A stretch of DNA of 64,000 nt from assembly GCA_018136815.1 (NCBI GenBank), contig CM030942.1:3527648-3591647 (forward strand). The letters run 5' to 3'. The first letter of the stretch is position 1, and each line of letters starts with the position of its first letter. Below the pieces are notes generated by a model. That model was not told the DNA's origin. It was given only the letters and a program-made list of their open reading frames with translations, and did no database searches. Position numbers and translations under genes: made by a program. Source of the DNA: Isochrysis galbana. Taxonomy: Eukaryota; Haptophyta; Isochrysidales; Isochrysidaceae. This document shows, in pieces, positions 51,615-60,808 of the stretch.

Positions 51615-54600
51615 TTGGGAGCCCCCTCCCTCCCCCTTTTCCGCGGCGCGCGGACGATGGCGTCTCCTCCGCCACAACACTCTGGCCCTTCTCTCCCTCC
51701 TCCTCTGTACAGTGCGAATCAACGTGCGGGTCGACGTGGTTTGGCTGGCTCTGTTCGTGTCACTTCCGCTCGCGCCGCCCTCTGCCTGCTCCTCCGCCTC
51801 GCTCCCTTTGCGAGAGGCTGTGTGGATTTCTCGGCAGACTGTTTCTTCTGGGCATCCGTAGGACAGTGTGAGGCGAATCCCTCGTTTATGGGCGAGTCTT
51901 GCACGCTGTCGTGCGGGGTGTGTGTAGAGGAGAGACCCATTTACATCCTGGCAGAGGCGCCGTGGAGGCTCGTTGGCGAGCTCGACGAGCAGAGAGAGGG
52001 AGCGGAGCGAGAGGCAGCCAGAGGGGGAGGCGGCGTGGAGCGCAGCCTGCCGCTGCAGCTGGTACTGATCGGCGAGGGCGCGGGTGAAGCAGGCGACGCG
52101 GAGGCGGGCGAGGATGGCGACGTCAGCGGCGGCGGTGCAACGAGCCGGCCGCTCGGTCCTCCAAACGACGACCCGCTGGTCGAGCTCTCTGCGGGCGAGG
52201 TGCACCTGCTTGGCCGAACCGCTTCGGGCGCTCTGTACACATGGGGCGACAACTCACTAGGACAGCTGGGCCGGTCGTTCGCGGCGGCGCGGGAGCCGTA
52301 CACCGCCTGGCGCGCTCATCGGATGCGCTGGCCGGCACCGTTGCCGGCGACCGCGCCCGTGGTTTCCGTCTCAGCCGGCCGGATGCACTCTGCGGCAGTG
52401 CTCGCGACGGGTGAGGTGTTCGCGTGGGGCGACAACTCGCACGGCCAGTGCGGCGTGCCGCTCGAAATGACGCCGCTGAGCGCAGCACCGCCCGAGCTCG
52501 AAATGCTAGACGCGCCAATCGCCACGCCCGCGCGCGTGCCGCTGCCAGAGGCGGCGCGCGCTGTCGCGTGCGGTGAGCTGCACTGCCTCACGCTTGGCAC
52601 ATCCGGCGCCGTCTACGGCTGGGGCGACAATGTCTACGGTCAGCTGGGCGCGGTGACGGAGCACGCATCCGAGGGCCCGCTGCGCCTCAAGCTACCCACG
52701 CAGCCAGGTGAGACGGTGATCGCCCTCGCCGCCGCGTCATTCCACTCGCTTGCGCTGACCGATGCGGGCCGCGTGCTCGGTTGGGGCGACAACACGCATG
52801 GTCAGCTCGGCCGCAACCGGCGCGGCTTCGTGGCTGCGCTGCTTCCGGGTGGCGTGGGCGGCGAGTCGGGCGCCCCGACGGAGGAGGAGTTTGAGGCCGA
52901 GTTCACTGCCGCTGCTGCGCCCGCGTTCCTCCCTCTCGAGCTGCACGCCGGCGAGGCGGTCGTGGCGGTCAGCGTGGGCGCCTATCACTCGGGCGCCGTC
53001 ACAAGCTCCGGCCGGCTGTTGCTGTGGGGCGACAATACGTACGGCCAGCTGGGCGCCGAGGCGTCCAACAGCTCTGAGGTGGGTGAGAGCCTTGCCGCTA
53101 CACCGCTGGGCGGCGTCTACGCGCACGCGCTCGCACTCGGCGAGTATCATACGCTTGTGCTCACCAACGGCTCGCGCCTCCTCTCGTTCGGGCTGAACGG
53201 CCGGCAGCAGCTAGGCCGCATGCGTGGAGTGGGCTGGGACGCGATGCCGGCGGCCGCCGAGCTGCCTATCCCGCACCCGCGCGGCGCGCCCACCGATGCA
53301 CTCGCCATAATTGCGGCGGGACCCTTTTACTCGGCCGCCGCCACCGCTGACGGCCACCTCTACGTGTGGGGCGAGCATCCGTCAGCGCTCACGCGGGCGG
53401 GCGGAGCACGAGCCGGCGCTGAGCGCTCGGTGCAAGAGCTGTTGAACCGCGCGCCAGGCGGCGCCCCCGCCGCGGGTGGCGTGCCGGCTTTCGCGGACGG
53501 CGCGCCCACCGGCGCGTCGCTCGCATCAGACGGTGCTGAACTTCCCGACGGCGGTGAGGAAGTGCAAGTCGGCCCTGCCGGGGCTCGCGTGCTGGCGGCG
53601 GCGGTGTGCGGCTTCCACGTGCTCGCTGCCACCGCGCCTGCAGCGCACGACGACGGCGACGGGCCAGCCATCTGGTCGTGGGGTGAGGACGCAGCGCGCC
53701 AGCTCTGTCGCACCCTGCCGGCGGGCATCGACCTTGACGAGGTGCCGCGGCGCGTCTCCCCCCTTTTGTCCCGCGGCGAACTCGCGCTCTTTGGCTGTGG
53801 TGGCTTCCACACTCTGCTCGCACCGGCTGCCGGCGCTGGGACCGTCTTCCGGTGCGGCGAGAGCAGCGAGGCGCTTGAGGAGGCGGCGGCAGCGCATGGC
53901 GCGGCTGAGGTGGCCGAATGGGCTGAGGGCGCGCCCTCTGCCGACGAGTCTGACCGCGGCTGGTCCGCTAGTGCCGCTAGTGCCGCCCAGGGGGGAGGGG
54001 AGGCGGCGGGCAATGGTGCGCCACCGCGCATAACGGCTGAGCAGCTTCCCGGCTTTGACCCAACTGTCGACAGCTTGGTGCAGCTAGTCGGTGGGCACGT
54101 ACACTCGCTGGCGCTCTCGGCGAGCGGTCGTGTCTGGTCCTGGGGCTCTAACTCACACGGCCAGCTCGGCCGACTTGCGGCTGCGCCACCCGGCACAGCC
54201 GCCGCGATGCGCACGCACCCGCCCGCGCCGGTCGTGATTGGTGGCGCCGCCGTCGAGGGGGGTGGCGCAAGAGTTGTACACGTGGCGGCCGGCGCCTACC
54301 ACAGCCTTGCCGTCACGGCTGACGGTGAGGTATACAGCTGGGGTACCAATTCGCACGCGCAGCTCGCGCGGCCATCAGCCGCCCTCTCAGACGCACGACC
54401 GACGCGCGTGCCACTACCCGCCGTGGCGGAAGGTGACCGCGGTGGGTGCGATGCCGGCGCTAGCTACGACGTGCGCACGCAGACGTGCGCCGCCGGCAAC
54501 GCGCGGCCGATCGAGGTGAGCGCCGGCGTGCACCATACGCTGGTGTTGCTATCAGATGGGCGGGTGTGCGCATTTGGTGACAACATGTACGGCCAGCAGG

Positions 54601-55088
54601 GGCGCCCCGTCGCCGCGCGTGCAGGTGCAATGGGTGCATGCGAGGTCGCGAGCGCCGTGCCCGGCGGTGTTGTGCAGCTCGCAGCGGGCGAGTTGCACGC
54701 CGTTGCGCTCTCAGCGCGCGGAGAGGTTTACACATGGGGTGGCAACTCCAACGGACAACTCGGTCGCACCGTAGCACTTCTATCGCCCGTCCCCGCTCGT
54801 GTGCCGCTGCGCCTCCGGCGTGGGGAGGTCGCGGTAAGCGTCTCGGCTGGTGGCTACCGCACGGGCATTGTGACTAACCAGGGCCGCCTCCTCATGCTGG
54901 GTCGCGCGGCGACCGTAGCAGATGAGGAAATTGGGGACGAGGAATGGAGGGAGGATGCACCCGGCGTCGATGACGCGGCGGAGAGCGACGAGGACGCCGC
55001 CTCCGGCCCGCGCGTCGAGCTCCAAATGCGCCAATGGGAGGGCGGCGACCTTGACTCACTGCTTGATGTAGATGAGATCGACTGGTAA
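51615..55088 (+). CDS. Large secreted or membrane-associated ShKT + RCC1-repeat protein
   Basis: 1157 residues in one exon. An N-terminal Leu-rich stretch (about 52-66) could be a signal anchor. A six-Cys ShKT module (about 69-103, CVDFSADCFFWASVG...C..N..FM...C...CGVC) follows, a disulfide domain of extracellular proteins. From about residue 190 to 1095 I count 14 RCC1-type repeats, each with a core like LYTWGDNSLGQLGR. That would make two seven-bladed propellers, with degenerate blades in the middle (YVWGEHPS, FRCGESSE). The tail is acidic and ends DEIDW. RCC1 folds are protein-interaction platforms or nucleotide-exchange factors; no partner can be inferred. Met 51657 is an alternative start, and another frame around 51640-51780 is also hydrophobic, so the first exon is uncertain. 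Confidence 0.88.
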   Translation: MGAPSLPLFRGARTMASPPPQHSGPSLPPPLYSANQRAGRRGLAGSVRVTSARAALCLLLRLAPFARGCVDFSADCFFWASVGQCEANPSFMGESCTLSCGVCVEERPIYILAEAPWRLVGELDEQREGAEREAARGGGGVERSLPLQLVLIGEGAGEAGDAEAGEDGDVSGGGATSRPLGPPNDDPLVELSAGEVHLLGRTASGALYTWGDNSLGQLGRSFAAAREPYTAWRAHRMRWPAPLPATAPVVSVSAGRMHSAAVLATGEVFAWGDNSHGQCGVPLEMTPLSAAPPELEMLDAPIATPARVPLPEAARAVACGELHCLTLGTSGAVYGWGDNVYGQLGAVTEHASEGPLRLKLPTQPGETVIALAAASFHSLALTDAGRVLGWGDNTHGQLGRNRRGFVAALLPGGVGGESGAPTEEEFEAEFTAAAAPAFLPLELHAGEAVVAVSVGAYHSGAVTSSGRLLLWGDNTYGQLGAEASNSSEVGESLAATPLGGVYAHALALGEYHTLVLTNGSRLLSFGLNGRQQLGRMRGVGWDAMPAAAELPIPHPRGAPTDALAIIAAGPFYSAAATADGHLYVWGEHPSALTRAGGARAGAERSVQELLNRAPGGAPAAGGVPAFADGAPTGASLASDGAELPDGGEEVQVGPAGARVLAAAVCGFHVLAATAPAAHDDGDGPAIWSWGEDAARQLCRTLPAGIDLDEVPRRVSPLLSRGELALFGCGGFHTLLAPAAGAGTVFRCGESSEALEEAAAAHGAAEVAEWAEGAPSADESDRGWSASAASAAQGGGEAAGNGAPPRITAEQLPGFDPTVDSLVQLVGGHVHSLALSASGRVWSWGSNSHGQLGRLAAAPPGTAAAMRTHPPAPVVIGGAAVEGGGARVVHVAAGAYHSLAVTADGEVYSWGTNSHAQLARPSAALSDARPTRVPLPAVAEGDRGGCDAGASYDVRTQTCAAGNARPIEVSAGVHHTLVLLSDGRVCAFGDNMYGQQGRPVAARAGAMGACEVASAVPGGVVQLAAGELHAVALSARGEVYTWGGNSNGQLGRTVALLSPVPARVPLRLRRGEVAVSVSAGGYRTGIVTNQGRLLMLGRAATVADEEIGDEEWREDAPGVDDAAESDEDAASGPRVELQMRQWEGGDLDSLLDVDEIDW

Positions 55089-55517
55089 ATGAGCCGGTAG
55101 CGCGCCAGGTCCCGAGTCCCGTGGTGGCATAGCTACGCCAGTGCACACGGGTAATCCAACATCCGTCTAGGGACATGACGAAGGCTTCGCGGTGCTCCCC
55201 ACAAGCGCGATCGTCGGTGGCGTTGCCGCCGTCTCAGCCATAGGCGCTGTGTTGTCCGTTCGTCCCACATCGCTTCGCATACCGTGTCGCCGTCTTCAAA
55301 CGTGTTGTATCTTATGATTGTGATCTCATGTGCGACGCAAAGTGCTGAACCAACATCGGCTCTCATCGGACGTTCTATTAAGTTATCGGGCTCGTGCGAT
55401 ATGGGCGTTTTGAGGTCTCTCCGAGAATGCGTCGTGCCGTTAGTGCTTGCTGCGGCTGTGGAGCAATTAGGAATGGTGTGTTATTTTGTGTTTGATCTTT
55501 GTTTGATCTTGGTCAAC
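55089..55517. other. Intergenic; no gene recognised
   Basis: Downstream of the RCC1 gene. A small direct repeat 'tttgatcttg' lies at 55492-55510. No terminator or polyadenylation signal can be named with confidence. Confidence 0.4.
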
Positions 55518-55566
55518 CTACTTTTATAAGCTATAAGTGGGGGACCATGGGGGCGCTCTGCGCCCC
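55518..55566 (+). repeat. Twin-hairpin 5' module, isolated
   Basis: Hairpin 1 CTACTT...AAGTGG with an enlarged 11-nt loop (55518-55540), spacer GGGACC, ATGG at 55547 and an 8-bp second stem GGGGGCGC-TCT-GCGCCCCC. What follows does not match the body of the other elements clearly. Confidence 0.65.
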
Positions 55567-55692
55567 CTTCACCGGGCGCGCACTAACTGGGGCCCGTCAG
55601 TACGTCAATCTCATGCTCTGCCTCTTGCGGCATGGGGCGCGAAGAGTCCGCGGCCGACAGCGGCGAAGTCCGGAGATGAGCACGGACACCGA

Positions 55693-56032
55693 GCACAATA
55701 AAACAATTGAGCGTTAGTACCACTACGTCCCACTGCAGCCCGGTGCTATCACGACACCCCTCAGCGCACTAGCGCACTTGCCCGTACGCCATGCTATGAC
55801 GTGTGTCGTGTGTTGTCCCTAGACACATACGCATATGCACCCCTACGAATCTCCCCCCTCCCCCCTCGCAAACCCCCGGCTCCCATTATGACTCCCCACA
55901 AGCTATAGTGAGGGAAAACCCATTGAGGCGGACCGACCTACGTCGGGCGACTCTCCGGGAAAAAGCACTCACCGGGGGGGGGGAGGGGGGAGGAACCTCT
56001 CGTCGTGAAAAGAACCGGCCCTTACAGCTAGA
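55693..56032 (-). mobile_element. 3' part of the 929-bp retroposon family, inverted
   Basis: The reverse complement matches 18262-18556 throughout: 'aacgctca.ttgtttta' end, 'ggggtgtcgtgatag', 'gggagccgggggtttgcgag' and 'ccgacgtaggtcggtccgcctca'. The 5' end is truncated. Confidence 0.75.
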
Positions 56033-56149
56033 ATCTACCGCCTCATCGAGGGTCTAAGCAGCTCTAGCATCTTTTTCGTATGGAAGCCACCCGGGCGGCA
56101 ATGGACGTCGGCGTCGCAGCTCACTCCATCGGTCGCATAGGCAGCACGC

Positions 56150-56400
56150 GCCCTTCTGCACGATGACTTGCGACGGCGATGGATCGATGAGATGCCGGGC
56201 GCGCAGCGTGACGAGCTGGACATTTCAACTCTTCTTGACCCACGCTTCAAGACGTACGAGTTTCCGGGCATCCGAGATGGCGACATGAGCTCCGAGAAGG
56301 ACCGCGCCATGGGATCACTGAAGGGCACGTGGGACATCCATTGGAAGAGCCCATCATCGAAGCACTGCAGCACTGCCCACCTCAGCACCAACCACTGCTC
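56150..56400 (+). pseudogene. hAT transposase internal fragment
   Basis: Reads LHDDLRRRWIDEMPGAQRDE and ISTLLDPRFKTYEFPG, the segment that precedes the hAT dimerisation domain, then fades. It is not contiguous with the hAT piece at 31.2 kb. Confidence 0.65.
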
Positions 56401-56544
56401 CAGCCCCTATTCCGACCGTGCCCAGAGACTTTTCGGGCACGGTGAGCTCCGTGTTTGCCATGCCGTTCACGCTCACCTTCTTTGACATTCCAACCGCACC
56501 CTCGCAATCGCAAGATGAAGCTGAAAGCGTCCGAGATGAGCGCT

Positions 56545-57644
56545 TGCCGGACTCAACTTTCGTGATACCTTCGAGTGAGGTTTTGGCTCGCTGTTGGTTG
56601 CCCCTTAGCACGTGGAATCCCTCGCGCTCGAGTGAGTTAGCCAAGTGCCTAGTCTTGGTCTTAAAAGCCTTGATCGGATCAAAGATGCGAAAAACAATGT
56701 AGGTCGCCACCTCTTTTAGGGAGGACCGGATAGCGCTCGACTTTCGAGGGGCCGAGTCGATTAACGCACCATAGGTGATTCCAAATTCATGCGGGACTCC
56801 CGAGAGTGCTGTGTTAACTTTGTCTCCGTATGCGGCCTTGAATTGATCGTGTGCGTCTTCATCAACATAGAAAATCCAAGGGCCTTTGCGGCCTTTGTCC
56901 ATGCCGTCTGGAGTTGCGTCTAGGCCTTCCAGCCTAGAGAGGAGGAATTTCATGAAGGTGGCGACATCCTCGCTCTTGATGTCCTTTTTGTCATCAGCTA
57001 GCTGAGCTAGCTGGATGTAAAAAGGCGTGTCTTCGGGCTCCTCTTCCTCATCAGGTGGAGGAGAAGCAAATGGGGTGGTGTTGTGGAGAGTCGGCTTTGG
57101 ATCCGATTGGGGATCCGCCCGCTTGCGCGACGGCTGCTGTGGTTGTTGGGCTTGTGGCTGCTGGGCTTGCTGGGCTGTATCCTTCCCTTTGTGTCCATGC
57201 GCAGCTTGCGCGTATGTCCTGGTCGCTTGAGTTGGTTGTTGGTTTGAGGGCGCAAAGGCCCCCAAAATGGATTGTTGTGTTAAGTGCCCGCCCCCGAGGG
57301 GTGCACTGATGGTAGGAGTGGCCGCCATGGGGGTGGCAGCAGAGCTGCCACCTCCCATGGGGAGTCCTTGAGTTGGTGGAGGAGCGGAGGGGTTGGGTGG
57401 CAGGGCTTTGCCCTGGGTCTGGTTGTCACCAGGGAACAGGACTCTGCCTGTTCCCTGGTTCTGTGGCAGCTTGGGAGGCGAGGGCGGTGCCGTCATCTCG
57501 ACGTCGTTGTCAGGCGGCGCGGCGGCCTGTGGGCGCTTGGGCTCCGGCGGTTTGGGGCGGCCCCGTTGGGGCGTCGTGACGGCGGGGGGCTGGGAGGTGG
57601 GAGCGGTCGGCGCGCGCTCCATCGCTAAAACTATAACAATAGTT
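56545..57644 (-). pseudogene. LINE ORF1 copy, 5' end intact, 3' part missing
   Basis: From the hairpin 1 AACTAT-TGTT-ATAGTT (57644-57629) and ATG at 57622 the minus strand is colinear with the intact ORF1 (MERAPTAPTSQPPA... to LEGITKVESGKR), about 356 codons with many substitutions but no stop. Similarity then ends abruptly near 56545. The frame runs on to 56354 with unrelated residues. LINE copies are usually 5'-truncated, so loss of the 3' side implies later deletion or recombination. Confidence 0.85.
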
Positions 57645-57770
57645 TTGAGCTATCTTGATAGATAGAGATATAGATAGAGATAGTGCTCTTTCGCTATCTT
57701 GATAGATAGAGATAGTGGTTTTGCTTGGTAGATAGCCTAATATCATGATATCTCTCTATCATGTTCACAA
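57645..57770. repeat. GATA-type microsatellite
   Basis: Repeated 'tatcttgatagatagaga' and 'tagatagagata' words flank the LINE copy at its 5' end. Confidence 0.65.
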
Positions 57771-58110
57771 CCTTAGTGTGGGGGAGGCCTCAAGCCAGCG
57801 GCCGCTCGACTAGCCCTGTGTGGTGCGTGCCCTATTGAGGAGCCAGGGGCTCGAAGGACACCGATGCCAGGAGATGGGCATGCGCCAGGAGCCAGGAGTT
57901 GAGTACATACGGAGTAGTAGGTGTTAGCCCTGGACCTTCAGATGCGTGTGTGTGTGTGTGTTGTGTTGTGTTTCCGATGGCGAACGACTTGTGGGGGAAG
58001 CGATCGAGGCGCCGACGACGGAGTTGGCGCAAGGCGCCTCGTCCATGCATGGGGGAGAATGGCGCGCTAAGAATGGCGCGCTTAGTATGGCTATACAAGT
58101 GGGCATAGAG
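57771..58110. other. No gene recognised
   Basis: Includes a (TG)n run at 57945-57970. ORFs are short and overlap on both strands. Confidence 0.4.
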
Positions 58111-58158
58111 CTACTGACTACTGACTACTGACTACTGACTACTGACTACTGACTGACT
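58111..58158. repeat. Tandem repeat (TACTGAC)n, about six units
   Basis: Seven-base unit repeated head to tail immediately before the GA minisatellite. Confidence 0.8.
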
Positions 58159-58189
58159 TGGCCGGCACAGCTCGAGTTCTGAAGGACCA

Positions 58190-58440
58190 CGAGAGCGAGA
58201 GAAGAGAGAAGAGAGAGAGCACGAGAGGACGAGAGGGCGAGAGGGCGAGAGGGCGAGAGGAGAGGACGAGAGGAGAGGAGAGGACGGGAGAAGAACGAGA
58301 GAAGAGAGGACGAGAGGACGAGAGGAGAGAGGACGAGAGGACGAGAGGAGAGAGGACGAGAGGACGAGAGGAGAGAGGACGAGAGAACGGAGGAGAGAGG
58401 ACGAGAGGGAGGAGAGAAGAGGACGAGAGAGGAGAGACGC
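58190..58440. repeat. GA-rich minisatellite
   Basis: Tandem 'gagaggacgagagg' units of variable length. The long Ser/Leu/Pro frame on the minus strand is the translated repeat. Confidence 0.8.
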
Positions 58441-59940
58441 CCAAGGAGCCGACGGCCGTCTGGGCGCGCTCGTCGGCGGACGGTGGGGCGAAACGGCTGC
58501 AACCGTAGTTCGCCCTTGGAGATCGTGGGGTGGAACATGAAGAAGAAGGAGGGAGTGATATCGGGTACAGACAGAGCGAGGATCCAAAAACACACGCGGA
58601 TACACACGAGCGTGTGGTGCATATGGTGGATGATTGTGCCTCCCGCGCCCCCCCCCCCCCCGCAGGCGGGCACAGGGGGAGGGGGAGGCAGGCAGTGCTC
58701 GTCCCGCGGGGGAGATCGAGATGCGAAGGGAGGTGTGAGCGCTGGCCCGCGGGGGGTGGGGGGGGAGGACGCCGCACGCGGGGAGGGGGGGGGGGGGGGC
58801 AGGGGGCGCGCGGGGGGGAGGAGGAGAAACGCTCGAGTTGAGAAGGAGCTGCGGGGCGGCGGGAAGTCGGCTCGAACCGGCTGCAACCCATCTGTCCGCA
58901 TCGCTTTACTACTTGGTGTCTGCGGAGCGGCGGCGGACGCACGCCTTTTCCACCGCCCGTTCTCTGCTCCCACGCGTGGACACCGCCTTGGCCGGCTCTG
59001 TTGGCGTCGGCAACGTCGCTGCGCGCGGGGGGGAGGGGGGGAAAAGAACGATGGCCTCCGGCTCGCCCTCTCACAAATCCGGTGGTTCTTGCTCGGGGAA
59101 GATGGCAAGCGTGCTCGCCCCTTCCGAACCGCATCTCCCTTGCGACCCTCCCTTCAACCACGGTCAGTCCATGGAGGAGGAGATCTCGGGCGATGGGGCC
59201 CGTCCGTACTTTGCGGACGATAACCTCGGACCCCCCCCGCGCGTGGCGCTCGACTCTGGACGGGAGGAGAGTCGTCGGGGGGGCACAACAGTGCATCCGC
59301 CCGACCGCAGGAAATATATCGAATACTCGTCCCGTCTAAGTGAATAACTCGCCGCGGACCGCGCGTAGCCCCCCACCGCATCGGCCCATTACTCTCAGGA
59401 GAGCCAGCGGGGACCAGATTCATATTCTCGTCAGCCTCTCCTCCGGAGGTCCGCGGCCACGGAGTCTTCCCTCGCCTCCTTTAAGGGAACCGACGCAAAA
59501 CTCACGTCACCGCGGCCGCCGCCTGCGGGGGGCCTCGCGAGGAGAGAGACGGAGGCCCCCCGCCCTTCCCTCCTCTCGCACCGCGTCTCCTCGCTGCGCG
59601 GCCGTCGCGAGGAGAGAGACGGATAGACGGACAGAGACAGAGAGACAGAGACAGAGAGAGACTGACGTAGAGAAGCAGCCGATCGCGCCGGGCAGTTTTG
59701 GGCGAAGAGTGCGCGCAACCCACCCGCCTCCCGCCCCCCAAACGCCAACCCACACATCGTCTAGGTCTCCCGCGGTGTTCTCGCTCTCGCTTCACCCTCT
59801 CCCTTTCACTTCCCACAGCAATCGCTGCCAAGCGGGCTCGCTACCCCCGGGCCACCTTGGACCACAATCTTCCCCAACTCCTCCCACGCCCCTTACCCCC
59901 TCTTCCCGATGCCCAAACAACCCCCGGCCCTTTCGCAGAC
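58441..59940. other. Upstream region of the cell-wall protein gene; no gene recognised
   Basis: C/G homopolymer runs near 58648-58660 and 58785-58799, and an 'agacagagaga' run near 59628-59660. A pyrimidine stretch ending 'cttcccacag' at 59818 could be a splice acceptor, so part of the 5' UTR or a first exon of the downstream gene may lie here. Confidence 0.4.
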
Positions 59941-60654
59941 ATGAGTGTCAAGCTGCTGCTCCTCCTGCCGGCTGCTGCCCTCCAGCAATCGCCGCCCTCT
60001 CCCGAGCCATCACCACCGCCTCCGTGGAGCCCTGAGCCTTCGCCGCCACCGCCACCGCCTCCGTGGAGCCCGGACCCGTCGCCACCGCCTGATGCACCCG
60101 CTTCACCACCATGGCTGCCATCTAACAACCCCTCACCACCGCCATTCATGCCAGTCCCGCCTGACATGCTGCCGCCGCCGCCCCCATCGCCCATCTCGCC
60201 CGACCCATCGCCACCGCCACCCGGCAGTCCCCACCCGAGCCCCCCTCCCCCGCCGTCACCGCTATCGCCCGACCCTTCCCCACCACCGCCGCCCTCGCCA
60301 CTCTCGCCTGATCCAATGCCTATTCCGTCTCCCTCGCCACCACCATTCGCCCCAACGCTTCCGACATCTCCTCCACTCCCACCCAAGCCTTTGTCGCCGC
60401 CACCGCCGTCGCCACTATCGCCCGAGCCATCTTTCGCGCCATCACCATCACCGACTCCTCCTCCTTTGCCGTTGTCACCACCCTCGGAGCCTCCATCGTC
60501 ACCGCCATCGTTACCACCACTGATTCCGCCGCCCGTGCCGCCGCCGCCCGCGCCGCCGCCTCCCGCGCCGCCGCCGCCCGCGCCGCCGCCGCCAGCGCCG
60601 CCATCGCCAACGCCGCCACCGCCAGCGCCGCTACCACCCGCGCCGCCGCCGCCC

Positions 60655-60686
<32 letters not shown>

Positions 60687-60711
60687 CCCGCCGCCGCCGC
60701 CGCCGCCGCCC

Positions 60712-60808
<97 letters not shown>

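Noticed and set aside
58139..59296. 385-codon minus frame rich in Ser, Arg and Leu
   Set aside because: Half of it is the GA minisatellite read backwards; the rest has no domain.
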